A program made the translations under genes and the position numbers. Source: Antennarius striatus (lineage: Eukaryota; Chordata; Actinopteri; Lophiiformes; Antennariidae). From it: a DNA stretch of 64,000 nt. The notes under the pieces are model-generated. The model was given only the letters and a program-made list of their open reading frames with translations. It did no database searches and had not been told where the DNA came from. Below, in pieces: positions 24,498 through 40,440 of the stretch. Every line of letters starts with the position of its first letter. Within the stretch, counting starts at the first letter, position 1. The stretch is taken from the NCBI RefSeq assembly GCF_040054535.1, contig NC_090782.1, positions 24,583,501 through 24,647,500 of the forward strand. Direction: 5' to 3'.

Positions 24498-25827
24498 ATG
24501 AAGACGCTCCACTGTGAAGATGAACTTTACAAGAATAGAAATGAATCACATGATTGAAAACAATCAGGCATCAGCAGGTCGACCCCGAAAAACAGGAAAC
24601 CAGGATTTCAAAATAAAGTCACATGCGTGGCTTTTATTTTGAAACCGTTGGCAGCTAGCAGCTAGCCCATCACACCTGCACAGTCCAGGTTCCCCCCAAG
24701 CATTCAGGTGCATTTTTATTCTCAGACCAATCAGCATCGTTCCATGACATCAGCAACATTTAATGCCCCGCCCCCTGCCCCCCTGCCCCCCCGGGCTTTG
24801 GACGTGTTGACACAACAGCCGCATGACATCACACGTAAACACACACAAACAAAGATGACTGGTCGTTTAAGCCGAGTGGAAATGACTCAGCTCTAACGCT
24901 GACTCAGCACCAAACCCCCTTTTTCTGCCCAGTCAGCTGATCTCTCTCTACCTGCTGCGACGCAACAATCGATGCTAACAGATGCTAACAGCAGGTCATA
25001 AGGTGATCAGATTCAAGCCACATGTGCATTCCTGGGTTCTGGCATCTGATTGGCTGCCGGGCTCACAAGCCACACCTTTTATTTATTTATTTTTATTTTT
25101 TTAGCGGCGCTTTATTAATTCTTAAATGAGCAGATTGTCAGCTTCAGATGTTTTCTCTCTGAAGCGGCTAATCAAAAGCAGACCGCTGCCGCTGCGGTCG
25201 GTAGCTTAGCATTTCTGGCCGACAGCACGACGGACCGAGCCAGGAAAGAGGAAGAGGAGGAGGAGGAAGATGAGGAGGAGGAAGAGGAGGAGGAAGAGGA
25301 GGCCCCGTCTGACTGTCTGGGAAAATCCTGGAGGAAGCTAAAAAAAAACAGCCGCGGGATGTTTGGACTCTCGTCTCAGACGCCGTTTCTGACTGCTGAT
25401 GACGACGATGATGATGATGATGATGAAGGTGTGGCTTATCCACCCTGCTGACATCATCGTGATCCGAAGGCCATAGTTTGGTCGATGCTTCTGCGCCGAT
25501 GGTAAAGACGTTCCCGTCATCGGGGGCGCTTTGCGTTTCCGCCAATTTAGCGCCCGTTAGCATGCTAGCAAGCTAATCCCAGATTCTCTTTCAGAATTCC
25601 CCTTTAGCGATTAGCTCGCTAACCGGTTTTACTTTAAAAAAAACAACAACAACAAAAAAACTACAACTGGTTTTGGATCCGTTCGTTGATGGTTATTGGT
25701 GCATCTTTGGAGGAGGCGGAGCTTCGGTGATGTCATCGACAAACAAAAGGGAAGCGTAAATCTGCAGATTAAAATCATGTTTTTATGTTCAGACCTGAGA
25801 GTTCAGCTTCGTCTGTCTATGTTAGAG

Positions 25828-25829
<2 letters not shown>
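24495..25829. other. Intergenic, no gene recognised
   Basis: A purine-rich (GAG/GGA)n patch lies at 25,247-25,302 and a GAT-repeat patch at 25,400-25,425. No exon is supportable. Confidence 0.45.

Positions 25830-25888
<59 letters not shown>
25830..25888. repeat. (CA)n microsatellite
   Basis: Fifty-nine bases with one AA interruption. Confidence 0.95.
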
Positions 25889-26050
25889 GTATTTATTATG
25901 GAGGGAAACTCCCCTCTGTTTGTTCCCAGGCCTCTCTCTCTCACCATCTGTCTTAGTGTCTCTCGCCCTCTCTTCCTTCTTTCTCACAACCCCCCCCTCC
26001 CTCACCCTCATCCTCATCATATGATACTGGGCACCCTGCCGGCTCCCACA

Positions 26051-26152
<102 letters not shown>

Positions 26153-26349
26153 TCTGTGTTTGTTGTGAGAGAATCAAACTGTCTCTGGGAAACTTTCCCC
26201 CTGACAGAAATGTTCATAGTGCTGCTAACTGCTAACCGCTAACTGCTATCTGCTAACTGCTAACTGCTAACCACGGTCTTATTTTTTAGCTTTGTCCTGC
26301 TATGATGGACATTTGCTTTGGACACGGGGTTCTACGGTGGCCCAGAGGG

Positions 26350-26368
26350 GTCATCATCATCATCATTG

Positions 26369-26410
<42 letters not shown>

Positions 26411-26437
26411 ACATCATCATCATCATCATCACCATCG

Positions 26438-26499
<62 letters not shown>

Positions 26500-26527
26500 G
26501 TCATCGTCATAATCATCATCATTATCA
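26350..26527. repeat. (ATC)n microsatellite, about 175 bp
   Basis: The longest ATC array in the window, with scattered GTC, ACC and CTC variants. It reads as poly-Ile, Ser or His, none of which is a protein. Confidence 0.96.
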
Positions 26528-26529
26528 TC

Positions 26530-27834
26530 TGCCTCGGACGTCTCGTGAAGACGGCGATGACGTCATCACCCCCTCACCTCCACCTGTCCAGGTGGGAGCG
26601 GCTCAGACATCAACACGTCCTGGTTTAAATATTTTATTGTCTAATAATAAACGGTTCGTTGATGCGCTAAAACAAGGCGTGGCAGGGTAGGGGGGGGGGG
26701 GGCAGGGGGATCAGGTCCAACCTGCTAGGGGTGGGGGGGCGGCTCCGTCAGAATCTAAGGGAGCCTGCAGGGATCACTTTTAAATCAGTCTCCGAAAGCA
26801 AATATTTGTCGTGTTGAAAGTTCAGTTTGGGATACAGAGCTTTCTGCAGGCTGTGAACTGCAAAGCATTCTGGGTAAAAGCATAGCATGAACTCAGCTCT
26901 GAGGGCACGCACTCCACGACTTATGTGTGTCGCTGAGTTTGTGTCACGCAAACATGATGGCCTTCCTTCTGCAGATAGCATTTTAATATAGAGGGGGGGG
27001 GCAACAAAATGGGCGGGGCAGCAGCAGCCTGAGGTGGATCCAAACCGGTTTGGGTCGCCGTGGGAACGAACCGCAGCTCTGCAGACAATAAGTGTCTCTG
27101 ATTTCCAGCGTTTCAGGAATGGGCTGCGAACCGCCGCCAGCTGACAGCGCCCCCAAAACAAACCGATCTGCGGGTCACCTGAGGCGACACCGCAGCCAAT
27201 CAGATCACACCTCCACTGGTGAAGCTGGTTCAGCTCCTATGGGTTCACTGGAAATAATCCTGATGATAAATGAAAACATTAAACAACGTTTAAAACATCA
27301 TCTAATTCATGGAGATTAAAAAAAAAAAAGCAAATAGTTTCCCCAACTCAGGTCCCGCCTTCCACGGAGCAGATAGCCAATCACAGGAGAGATAGGGAGA
27401 CCAGACTGGATAAAGCTCTCCCCCATCAGTAGCTGCTCCAGTGCATCATCTTCCTCATCTTCTTCGTCTCTCCGTCCTCCATCCTCCATCATCATCTCAT
27501 CTCCTGACGGATGGGCGTATCAGCCAATCACACGCAGCCAGGATGCCCCCTTTACTTCCTCTAGAACCCGCCCCCTTTAACCAAATATGGCATCTCACTC
27601 TGAGCAGCAGAGACGCTGTTGGAGGATATACACTCACCTCTGCAGAGGAGAGGAGGATGAGGGAGGATGAAGAGGATGAGGAGGGAGGAGGAAGCTCAGG
27701 ATTGGTTCAGCACGTATGAGGCTGATGGTGAAAGGGTTTATATAAACCTATGGAACACGCCCACGAGAGACGCCTCAAATAGACGCCGACCCACACGCTT
27801 CTAGACGCGTCTCAATACTCCTGTTGGCAGCTGA
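26530..27834. other. Intergenic, no gene recognised
   Basis: G-runs at 26,688-26,703 and 26,992-27,001, and a purine-rich stretch at 27,650-27,695. A 137-codon minus-strand frame at 26,748-27,161 has no recognisable domain. Confidence 0.45.
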
Positions 27835-28177
27835 AGCATGTAGTAGTTGAAACATGCAGTAGTTGAAACATGTATTAGTTGAAACATGCAGTAGTTGAAA
27901 CATGTATTAGTTGAAACATGCAGTAGTTGAAACATGTAGTAGTTGAAACATGCAGTAGTTGAAACATGTAGTAGTTGAAACATGCAGTAGTTGAAACATG
28001 CAGTAGTTGAAACATGTAGTAGTTGAAACATGCAGTAGTTGAAACATGCAGTAGTTGAAACATGTAGTAGTTGAAACATGTAGTAGTTGAAACATGTAGT
28101 AGTTGAAACATGTAGTAGTTGAAACATGTAGTAGTTGAAACATGTAGTAGTTGAAACATGTAGTAGTTGAAACATGT
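27835..28177. repeat. 16-bp minisatellite, about 21 copies
   Basis: The unit is TTGAAACATGTAGTAG, alternating at one position between GTAGTAG and GCAGTAG, with two ATTAG variants. Because 16 is not a multiple of three, three units make a 16-residue repeating peptide in every open frame. That explains the long minus-strand frames here, which are not genes. Confidence 0.95.
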
Positions 28178-29321
<1,144 letters not shown>

Positions 29322-29435
29322 AGACTGAACAAATTGTTACTCATTGAAGAAGCTGGGAGATGTTTGTCGTCATGGTAACGTTATGAAAGCAGATCTGATT
29401 TAGTCATTCATGTTTCCACTGACAGCAGCAACGGT

Positions 29436-29915
29436 AGTAGCATACTACTACTATAGTACTACTATAGTATACCATAGTATAGTATACTATACTACTACTA
29501 TACTATACTATACTATACTATACTATACTATACTATACTATACTATACTATACTATACTATACTATACTATACTATACTACTATTATACATTACTATACT
29601 ATACTACTACTATACTTCTACTATACCACTACTATACTACTACTATACTATTCTACTACTATACTACTACTATACTACTACTATACCACTTCTATGCTAC
29701 TATACTACTACTATACTACGATACTACTACTATAGTGCTACTATGAGATTACTGTAGTACTACTACTATACTACTACTCATACACTACCACCATGCTGCT
29801 ACTATACTATAGAACTGCTATATTCTCACTATACACCTATTATGCTACCACTGTACAACCACTATACTTCTACTACTATACTACCGCTATGCTACTATAA
29901 ACACAGTAGTAGTAG
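29436..29915. repeat. Complex TACTA-type tandem repeat
   Basis: Starts as TACTACTATAG, becomes a perfect (TATAC)n run at 29,491-29,580, then a degenerate mix of TACTAC and TATACTAC. Related in words to the array at 33,060. Confidence 0.9.
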
Positions 29916-29987
29916 TGGTAGTAAAGGGCTGAATGTCTGTGAACATTTCCTGTTGCTGAAATCTGCTGACTCATCTGGCCCCCCAAC

Positions 29988-30093
<106 letters not shown>

Positions 30094-30644
30094 CTCAGTC
30101 TGGTTTTGTACCTTCAGACTCGACTCAGGGCCATGGAGCTCTCCATTGAGATCACTCCATAAACGGCCCGGTGAGCTTTCAGACCGCCGTGCCCCCCCCA
30201 TCCACCCCCATCCGCCCCCCAGGGCAGATTCATCATACTCCACTTACTGTCGTATTGACATCATCATGCTGCACACACGTCAGGCTCATTTCTGTCCAGA
30301 CCGTCATCAGGTCCAGGACATAGACGAACCAGAACATATCCTGAACCTGGGGAGGATCTGGTGGGGGGGTGCCGGGGGGCAGGGACAGGAAGTTATTGAT
30401 CTTCCCCACAGGTCCGACATGAAGACACAAACCAGACGGTCGTTCCGCATCAGAGTGGATCTGCCTTTCCCCGTTAGCTTCCCTGCTAACCGACAGCTGA
30501 CGTGCTCAGAGGTCGCGGGCAGCACGCTGACCTTTGACCTGTGGTGTCTGGTCAGGGAGGTGAGATATTCTCACAGTCAGAGGTGTCACTTATTCACAGC
30601 TGCCGCTTCAATCCGTGACTCGACTGTGTCAAACAGATCTGACC

Positions 30645-30710
30645 CGTCAGCTGCGGCGGGAATCGAACCCACAACCCTGACCACCAACAGCAGTTTAGCC
30701 CCGCCCCCAG
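30645..30710 (-). repeat. Possible tRNA-derived SINE head
   Basis: On the minus strand the word GTGGGTTCGATTCCCGC is a perfect RNA polymerase III B box in tRNA context, with a weak A-box-like GGCTAAACTGCTG upstream. No cloverleaf can be drawn, so this is not a tRNA gene. A decayed SINE is the likeliest source. Confidence 0.35.
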
Positions 30711-30841
30711 GACCTGTTGGTATGTTAGTGTTTATTTATGATCGCATCTTTTCAGGCTTTACTTCTGTGATTCAAGTTATCATTATTCTATTTTTGTTTT
30801 ATTTCGAAGAGAAACTTTTGATGATTTGTGGAATTGATTGA

Positions 30842-32492
30842 ACTTTTAAGGATTTTTAAAATTTTTATTCAACTTTTCTTTTAGTTTATATTTCATTTTC
30901 AAGTGAATCTTTCTTATAATTACCTGAAGTTTTTATTAATAGCAATAATTCATAAAATTGTCATTGTTCTATTTTATTTATTTTTATTTGATTAATTTAA
31001 TTTTCTTATTATTGACATTAACTCAACAGATATTTTTACGTTAATTTTACTTGATTTTATTAAATTAATTTACATTGAATGTTACTTTTAATTTTAAGGT
31101 TAACTGAATGAATGAATTTATTTTATATTCATTTTGTTTTTCTCTGTGGGTGTTTTTCCCAGGCAGCCTGTTCGAGTGTGTGGAGGGGGGACGACCTCAC
31201 CCCTGACTCCGGGGGGTGGGGGGGACAAGGGAGGGTGCTAGGGGTGAGACTTTAGCACCTGAGCAGCTGAGATTCACGCTGAACAGTGAATGAAAGTAAA
31301 CATCGATGTCACTCCGTCGTTTCTGAGTCTCAGACCCATTTGCACACCCCTCCCTGCCAGAGGAGCAGTGCATCATGGGAGGGCTTCAGACACTGCAGCC
31401 GATGGCTCTAGACTCACATCTGTCCAGCTGTGACCGGGTATGAAGACGCACCACCGTGGGCCGGATCACATGACCCTTATCTCCGGCGTGAGAAGGTCCT
31501 CAACCGGCGTGTCGACCCAACACCTCCGGCGAGGCCGGGTGGGGGGGGGTCTAGAGGGGGTCAACGCACAATTAGAGGAGGTGAGGAATGAAAACGAGGA
31601 CGTGTGACCTCTGACCCCCTCGCTGACGAGGAGCCGGCCGGGCATGAAGTTCTCACACTGTCCTCCTGCAGCTTCACACCTCCTAAAACACACAGCGGTG
31701 GGCGGGGCCAACAAAGTAATTAGATTACAAGAAGAAGAAATTTGCAAAACTATTCTAAGCTGATGAACCATGGAATTAGCTCACGGCTAATGCTAACGGG
31801 CTCCATTCATCTAGATAGTTATATATTCTCATAAAAGAATTAAAAAAGCATTTTAAAAAAACTCTAAAAATTAAAATTTAATGACATTAAAATAATAGAA
31901 TAAACAAACAATAAATAAATTAGTCACAACAGCCTCACAGGATCCAGAACATGAAATAATGGTTATTAAAATAGTAGCCCACAAAACATAAATAGTGTTT
32001 CATCAATGCGAAAAGTATTTTTTTTAAATTACTTTAGAAATTCAAGAAATATGTAAAAAAAAACCACATAATTTTCTCTTTTCCGTCTCACATTCAGAAC
32101 TTCTTGTTGTTCCGCAGACAAACTGGATCTTGATGAGCCAAATCTTCAGTTAGCTTAGCATGAGCATTAGCTTAGCACAAAGCTAGCTGCTAACCAAACC
32201 TGACGATGTGCATTGACCTCTGACCCTACCAGGTGTGCTCTGCGCTGATAAGGCCGCTCTGGAGACGGAACTGGAAACTGGCCCCAGCAGCAACAGCAGC
32301 GCCCCCCAGTGACACCAGTTAGCAGCAGGTGGGTGAGAAAAACGCAAACCGTGTGAAAACCAGCAGCTTCAGTTGGGGGTGGGGGGGTTCAGCACCTGAA
32401 CCCCCCCAAAACCAAAACCCGGACTTCACACCTCAGACTGCCACAGCCTGCCTCCAGCCACGACCTCCTGTGGAGCCCTGACCTCCTCCTCC

Positions 32493-32493
<1 letters not shown>
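30842..32493. other. Intergenic, no gene recognised
   Basis: AT-rich from 30,842 to 31,140 and again from 31,800 to 32,080. The middle is GC-rich with G-runs. No exon or RNA gene is seen. Confidence 0.45.
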
Positions 32494-32550
<57 letters not shown>

Positions 32551-32562
32551 GTCATCATCACC
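32494..32562. repeat. (ATC)n microsatellite
   Basis: About twenty-two ATC units with one GTC variant. Confidence 0.96.
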
Positions 32563-33059
32563 ATTAGCCATCCTCCTCCTAATACGCACTTTCTTTGTAC
32601 ACCCTCTACACCCACAGTGAGTGGGTTATGTTTCAAGTCTCAAACCAGAATTATTTACACACATATAAACTGTAACACACAAATAAGCACATTTGATTAA
32701 AAAAATTATGTCGTCACCTACACGTTTTTTTATATGTTACATATACTTATAAATTAGTCCATTCACAACTCCTTCTGGACAAAAGCAGCGAAAAATTTTT
32801 GATTTGCGATATGTAATCCTCCACTTTTATAGTAAGACAAAGTGAGTGGAAAACAAATGGCTGCACTTGATGCACTGACTATAGATTGTAGTTTACTGTC
32901 ACTTATTCTGCGGCCGAGGAGTCCCACGAAGAATCACTGGGATCACCAGCGCCCCCTACCATGAGGCAGGAGAACTGCGTGCCTCAATTCGAGCCTTTAC
33001 CCATGAAGACACTCAAACGCTTCTGTTTTTCTAAACATCTGATCAGATATATAAAATTG

Positions 33060-33955
33060 ATATACTTCTACTATACTACTATTATACCTCTAATATACTA
33101 CTACTATACCACTACTATACTACTAATATACCACTACTATACTTCTACTATACTACTACTATACCACTACTATACTACTACTGCACCACTACTACACTCC
33201 TACTATACTACTACACTACTACTATAATTCTATTATACCACTACTACACTACTACAATACTACTACTACACCAATATTATACTACTATACCACTACTATA
33301 CTACTGCTATACCACTACTATACTACAACTATACTACTAATACACCACTATACTACTAATATACCACTACTATACTACTACTGTACCACTACTACACTCC
33401 CACTATACTACTACTACACTACTACTATAATTCTATTATACCACTACTACAATACTACTACTACACTACTACTATACCAATATTATACTACTATACCACT
33501 ACTATACTGCTGCTATACCACTACTATACTACAACTATACTACTAATATACCACTATACTACTAATATACCACTACTATACTACTACACTACTATACCAC
33601 TACTCTGCTACTACTATACCACTACTATACAACTATACTACCACTATACTCCCACTATACTACTATACTCCTACTAAACCACTACTATACTGGTATACTC
33701 CATGATACTTCTACTGTACTACTATACTACTACACAACTACTATATTACCCCTATACCACTACTATACTACTACACTACTACTATACCTCTAATATACAA
33801 CTAATATACTACTGGTATACTACTATACTACTACTACTGCAGTAATATAGTTTTTCTGAAAATCTGATCAGATATATAAAATTGCCCTCAGTGGCTCATG
33901 TACTACTGTACTACTACTATACCACTACTTTACTACTATACTACTACTGTTACCC
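33060..33955. repeat. Long degenerate ACTACTATA tandem repeat
   Basis: About 900 bases built from ACTACTATAC, ACCACTACTATAC and CTAATATAC words. Blocks of about 360 bases seem to repeat: the series from TTCTATTATACCACTAC to CTAATATACCACTAC occurs twice, so higher-order duplication happened. Bases 33,843-33,900 are a non-repeat island containing a copy of GATCAGATATATAAAATTG, also present at 33,041. Confidence 0.9.
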
Positions 33956-33959
33956 CCTA

Positions 33960-35406
33960 GGAGGCCCCCTCCCCCTTCCTTCCACCCCCCCTCTCTGGTT
34001 GCTTGTTTCCATCTGGATGAAAAAACTTTCTCCTTCGCTGGAATCGTGCGTCAGCGTGGAGGAAGAGGAGGTCAGAAACAGGACAGGAGATAAACAAAGT
34101 CTGAGGCGAGGCCAGTCTGTTCTGTTTGGAACTGGTGACACACCAGTGCTACTGGTTTAGCGTTAGCTCCAGATCGCTAAATCTTCATCAAACACCTGCG
34201 TCGACCTGACACCTGTCTACTAGATCCGTCTCCAGTAGAGACCAGTCTGTCCATGTGGACCCCGGAAGCGTCGTCCAATCACAGAAAAGACGACATTTCC
34301 ATACACCAGATACCAGACATGTTTATCCACTTGTGTCACGTCTTCAGGGATGGCGTTCCAGCCAATCAGAGAGCCTGAATGTTCCACCGCTGGCTTGGTA
34401 ACATCACACCGCCCGCCGTCCAGACATCATGTCATCATCTCCACCGCCGGCGGAGGAACGCCGCCTCAGACACGTCCTTTGTGTCTGGGACGTTGGCACG
34501 TTCACGGCTACCCAGATTCTGCAGCGCCGCCGTCTCAGGTTTCTTCTTGGCTTCACCTCGCTGGTCTATTTTTAGCGTTAGCTGCCGCTAACGCGGAAAC
34601 AAATGGAATTTCCTGCAGCTGGTTAGCAGCACCTCCAACGGGAGCGAAGCGAGGCCAAACAGATGGAACGCTGTGACGCAACGCGGACTTCTGCAGAGGA
34701 GCTACACATTAAACCGCATTATTTGGAGAAGGGCGGCGTCTTCTCCGTAACTACATGCTAGTTTGAGTTCCCAGTAAGTGAACTAGAAAAGCTTCTCAGT
34801 AGGTCGGTCCAGTTCACTGCCTCAGAGAGAAACAGGCTCCTCCAGTCGGCGTCCCGCTGCGGATTCCTTCCTTGTTTGCCCCCTTGGCACGTTTGCCCTG
34901 CAGGTGGCGCTACAGGGACAGCTCAGACCTGGTTTTTGTTAGCATTTTAGTTAGCATCATCATTCGTTCATTCATTTTCTGCACTTTTTTCTCCACTTTC
35001 GCGGGTCCATGGAGCCATTTGACCTTTCAACCAGGTTTGGGTCAAACAACCTCAGCAGAGGACACCATAATAGCATGTTAGCATGTTCGCGCTCCTTTAC
35101 CGTGTAATTATGGAGACGTATAGAAATTCCTGTCCTCAGATCTGAGGGCTAACGCTAACGAGAGTGCTGACACACCCTAACCCGGGTTCTACGGGGTCAG
35201 GCGTGACAGGTTGATGAGCAGCGCTTTGTGCTGACAAACCAGAGCAGCTATCAGATCGGGCTAACGGGGGGACGCGCCCAGAAAAACAGATTCCTGACAA
35301 GAAGAAGTTCAGCAGCTTTGATGTTTCACGACTTTCCTGTTGGAGACAGGATTGTTCGGATCACCTAGAATCACATAGAACCAAGAGTTCTATGTGATAT
35401 ATCCCC

Positions 35407-35407
<1 letters not shown>
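33960..35407. other. Intergenic, no gene recognised
   Basis: Unique-looking sequence. Frames at 34,350-34,676 have no recognisable domain. Confidence 0.45.
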
Positions 35408-35445
<38 letters not shown>

Positions 35446-35448
35446 CCA
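35408..35448. repeat. (ATC)n microsatellite
   Basis: About thirteen units. Confidence 0.95.
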
Positions 35449-35561
35449 TTGTCATTGTCGCTATCATTGCTATCATGCCCCCCCACCCACCCACCCACCT
35501 ACCCCCCCCCATGCATAATGCTGATGACTCAGCCTGCTGTCATAACGTAAAGGTCACCGTC

Positions 35562-35668
<107 letters not shown>

Positions 35669-35986
35669 CATGATACAACCTACACACACACACACGCACA
35701 CACCCGTTACAGATTGAAGAAGAGAAGTGTGTGGAAGTCACATCATTACAGTAAAGAGGAGGAGGAGGAGGAAGACGAGGAAGAGGAGGAGGAGGAGGGG
35801 ATGAGCTGCAGTGCAGGTGGTTTGATTTCAAGCAGCTTTAGCGCTTTTAGCGCCTTTAGCATCTTTAGCTACGGACACCGATGACCTCTGGGGTCATTGA
35901 ACGCATCATTAAATGCACGTTAACTAACAGAACGCCAATTAGCACCTGCTAGAGCTGTTAGCTTACAGGCCACAGCTGCTTTCTTG

Positions 35987-35995
35987 GTGTGTGTG

Positions 35996-36092
<97 letters not shown>
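35987..36092. repeat. (GT)n microsatellite, about 106 bp
   Basis: Nearly perfect, with one GC interruption at the left. Confidence 0.97.
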
Positions 36093-36093
<1 letters not shown>

Positions 36094-36417
36094 CACAGGA
36101 GCTGACGCGGTTCTTATCACCAGAACGCTCCTGCTGGACCAATCAGCTGCTGAGAAAAACTGTTTGTGCTGAAGTTCATCAGAGAATCTGACCCCGGATC
36201 AGATCCCAGCGCGGCGTGACGACAGGAAGTGGGGGAGTTTTTAGAGAAACCTGTCCTGCTTGTCCACTGATCACACGCTCGTGACTTCCTCCTTCCTCCT
36301 CTCCCTCCTCTACCCCCCTCAGGAATGTGTTGAGGTGATACCGGGCGTCTCTCCAGCTCGGCTCAACCAGAACAACAACATGACCTCATTCAGGCTTCAG
36401 CTGCAGGAAACAGAAGC

Positions 36418-36488
<71 letters not shown>
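36418..36488. repeat. Compound (CTG)n(ATG)n trinucleotide repeat
   Basis: About eleven CTG units run directly into about twelve ATG units. A short CAG run follows at 36,499-36,511. Confidence 0.96.
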
Positions 36489-36489
<1 letters not shown>

Positions 36490-36829
36490 GGCCAAACACA
36501 GCAGCAGCAGCAGGAGTGTTAATCTATAACCAAACTGGACTCTGATCAGAGCTGAGGTCAGTTTACCCACCGCTAGCAGGCTAACAACAACAACAACAAC
36601 GACCAATTCAGGGTCACATGACAACACCGACACGCAGGAGACGTTGTGAGAACATTCTGCATTCTGCATGACGACATTTACGAAACGTTCCTCGTCCGAG
36701 AAACGACACGACGGAACGCTGACGTGAGCACGCCAGGCCACTAGGGGGCGGTGTCACCGGCTCACAACAGGATGTGTTGCTAATAAAGTTCTCAGCGCTA
36801 ACTTGTTTACAGGTGATGACGATAATCAA

Positions 36830-37935
<1,106 letters not shown>

Positions 37936-38202
37936 CCCGGAAACAAACGTCGGAAGGGAAGGAGGAGATTCTGCCCCTCCTCCCCTGCTCTTCCCGGCAG
38001 GCAGAGGCCTCATGAGATGCGGCGCACCACTGCAGCGGAGCGAGCTGATTGGTCGCCTACGAGCTTCAAGCCAATGAGCCACACGGGCCGTGACGGCCAA
38101 TCAGCTGCAGAGGAGAGAGGAGAGAGATGAGCTGGAGGGAGAATTCCCATCAGGAGTGTGTGTGAGGGGACAGATCAATACGAGTGTTTGTGCAATGATA
38201 AG

Positions 38203-38203
<1 letters not shown>

Positions 38204-38266
<63 letters not shown>
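38204..38266. repeat. (CA)n microsatellite
   Basis: Sixty-three bases, perfect. Confidence 0.97.
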
Positions 38267-38269
<3 letters not shown>

Positions 38270-38900
38270 GTTAAACAAAGACAGAACAACATGGAATTTC
38301 TGCGGAATTGGCCTCGATGTGGAAACCCTGGACACTTCGGTGTCCAAACATCCTGCAGGAAAACCACTTCCTGGTTCTGGTCCTGGTTCCTGGACGTTCT
38401 GTCCTGCTGGATGGGAGTTCATCACACGCTCTAACTCTCGTTCTGTTCCAGTCTCCTCACAGCTCAGATTCAAATTCATACCGGATTATTTAAAACCAAA
38501 CCTTTAACATCCTGCATCCTCCATCAGGGGCAGGAGGTCAGGAACACCAGGGGAGCCCCTAGAGGAGGGTCTGGGGCACACACGGGACACCCAGCCTCCA
38601 TCGTTCACTTCCTGCATGCATTCCAATGCTTGTTTCCCATTGGTAGATGTGGGAAAAGACACACAGGAAGTGTTTGTGCTTCTATCTACAATATCAACTT
38701 CCTCTCAGCCTGATGTGAATAAAGCATCACCTCAAATCGCTGCTTCAGTGATGAAGACGAGCCATGAGTGTGTGTGTGTGTGTGTGGGGGGGGGGGGGGC
38801 CTTCACAGGAGGGCACCCTGTTTAAACAAAAATACAAATAAATAAAATGTTTAAAAAAAATAAATAAATAAATATAAATATTTTAATAAACAAGTGAAAT

Positions 38901-38957
38901 GAAGAAGAAGAAGAAGAAGAAGAAGAAGAAGAAGAAGAAGAAGAAGAAGAAGAAGAA
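38901..38957. repeat. (GAA)n microsatellite
   Basis: Nineteen perfect GAA units directly abutting the poly(T) run that is the poly(A) tail of the minus-strand LINE next to it. Confidence 0.96.
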
Positions 38958-40013
38958 TTTTTTTTTTTTTGGATTTTTGCAAAAACACTTTAATCTCATT
39001 CAAACATTTTGCAGTTTTACATTAGATGAAAGCATTTAGGTGTCTCAGAAGATCTTTTCCAAACAAATTTCAATCACATTTAACATTTAGAACATTTAGA
39101 ACATTTAGAAAATTTTACAATTTTTCATTAGATGAAATTTCAAAAACACTAAACACTCAAAAACATTAAACACCAATAAACAAAGGGAAATACAATATAA
39201 AAATTAATGCATTATAACAGGAAGTTTGCAAAAGTCAGGTGATCATCAACTAAAGTGCATAGGACATTTTTGTAACACCAGATGTTCCTAAAGTTATTCA
39301 GGTCTTTTGTCAATTTATAGAAACCAAATTCTAGTTTTAAGCGACATCTGATGTTACAGCAAAAAACAGTAGCTGCTTTTTGAGCGGTATCGTTTTCAAT
39401 TTTCCTCTTCCTGGTCACATAAATTGCAAGTTTTGCCTCCCCAGAGATAAAATTTAAAAGCTGCCACTTTCTCTGATTCGATCTATTGTACCCAGCACCG
39501 TAGATGAATTTCCTGATAGTAAAGTTTTCATTGAACAAGTTAAAAACATTTGTTAGAAGAGTGAAGAGTACTGCAAGTCTCCCACACTCACTGAAAGTAT
39601 GAAAGACTGTCTCCTGAAGAGGACAGAAGGGACACTGGCTGGACACCGCAGGGGCGAAAACAGAGACAAAAGCATTGGAACCGACGGCACCATGTAAAAT
39701 CCTCCACTGGAGGTCGGCTGTTTTTTTCTTGAGGGGGGGTTTGTACAGAAGTCTCCACTGCGGGTCAGGTCCACTTCCCGTCATCCTGTTGGCCCAGGTA
39801 GTAGGTGCTCTGTCACACAGGTTTTTCTTGTTGATTACTTTTACACATTGTTTGTACAGTATTTTTTTGTTGGCCGTGTGCAGGCTGATCTGTCGTTCAT
39901 CCCCGAGGAGAGGACCCCCCAGTTCTCCAAACAGGGGACTGATGTGGACCTCTGGGAAGAAGAAGAAGAAGACAGAAGGGTGGCAGGTTTTGAACGGAGC
40001 ATAGCGACGCCTG
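38958..40013 (-). mobile_element. 5'-truncated Tx1/L1-like LINE, 3' end
   Basis: A minus-strand frame of about 265 codons (about 40,013 down to the stop at 39,212) is the C-terminal tail of a non-LTR retrotransposon ORF2. It contains DLQWRILHGAVGSNAF and the zinc-binding CPFCPLQETVFHTFSEC (C-x2-C-x7-H-x4-C), the RVT-type zinc ribbon that follows reverse transcriptase in L1/Tx1-like elements. After the stop come about 245 bases of 3' UTR and a poly(A) tail, seen as a T-run at 38,958-38,968. RT and endonuclease are missing, as expected from 5' truncation during target-primed insertion. The frame has no internal stops, so the copy is fairly young. The start of the open frame at 40,417 lies in microsatellite and SINE sequence and is not part of the LINE. 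Confidence 0.85.
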
Positions 40014-40061
40014 GTGGATGAACAGAGGAACAGCAGCCAGTGTTTATGGATAATTCTGATC

Positions 40062-40338
<277 letters not shown>

Positions 40339-40435
40339 CCAAAGGGAAATTATGTAAAATCATGTTCCCTGACCGGGAATCGAACCCGAACCTGCTGAAT
40401 AATAACCACCAGACCAACCAGCAGCATTAAATCAC
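40339..40435 (-). mobile_element. Short tRNA-derived SINE
   Basis: On the minus strand an A-box-like TTGGTCTGGTGG is followed about 30 bases later by a perfect B box in GGGTTCGATTCCCGG. A short body ends AATTTCCCTTTGG and runs into ATCA repeats. A tRNA-like head, short body and simple-repeat tail are the layout of teleost SINEs. The flanks do not form an acceptor stem, so it is not a functional tRNA gene. Confidence 0.6.
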
Positions 40436-40440
40436 TAATA

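Noticed and set aside
27835-28177. Direct repeats resembling a CRISPR array
   Set aside because: There are no unique spacers between the repeats, and the DNA is animal.
30146-30841. 231-codon plus-strand frame
   Set aside because: Crosses a SINE-like B box and an AT-rich end; no domain recognised and no exon signals.
40339-40435. Functional tRNA gene on the minus strand
   Set aside because: A and B boxes are present but the ends do not pair; body and repeat tail fit a SINE.
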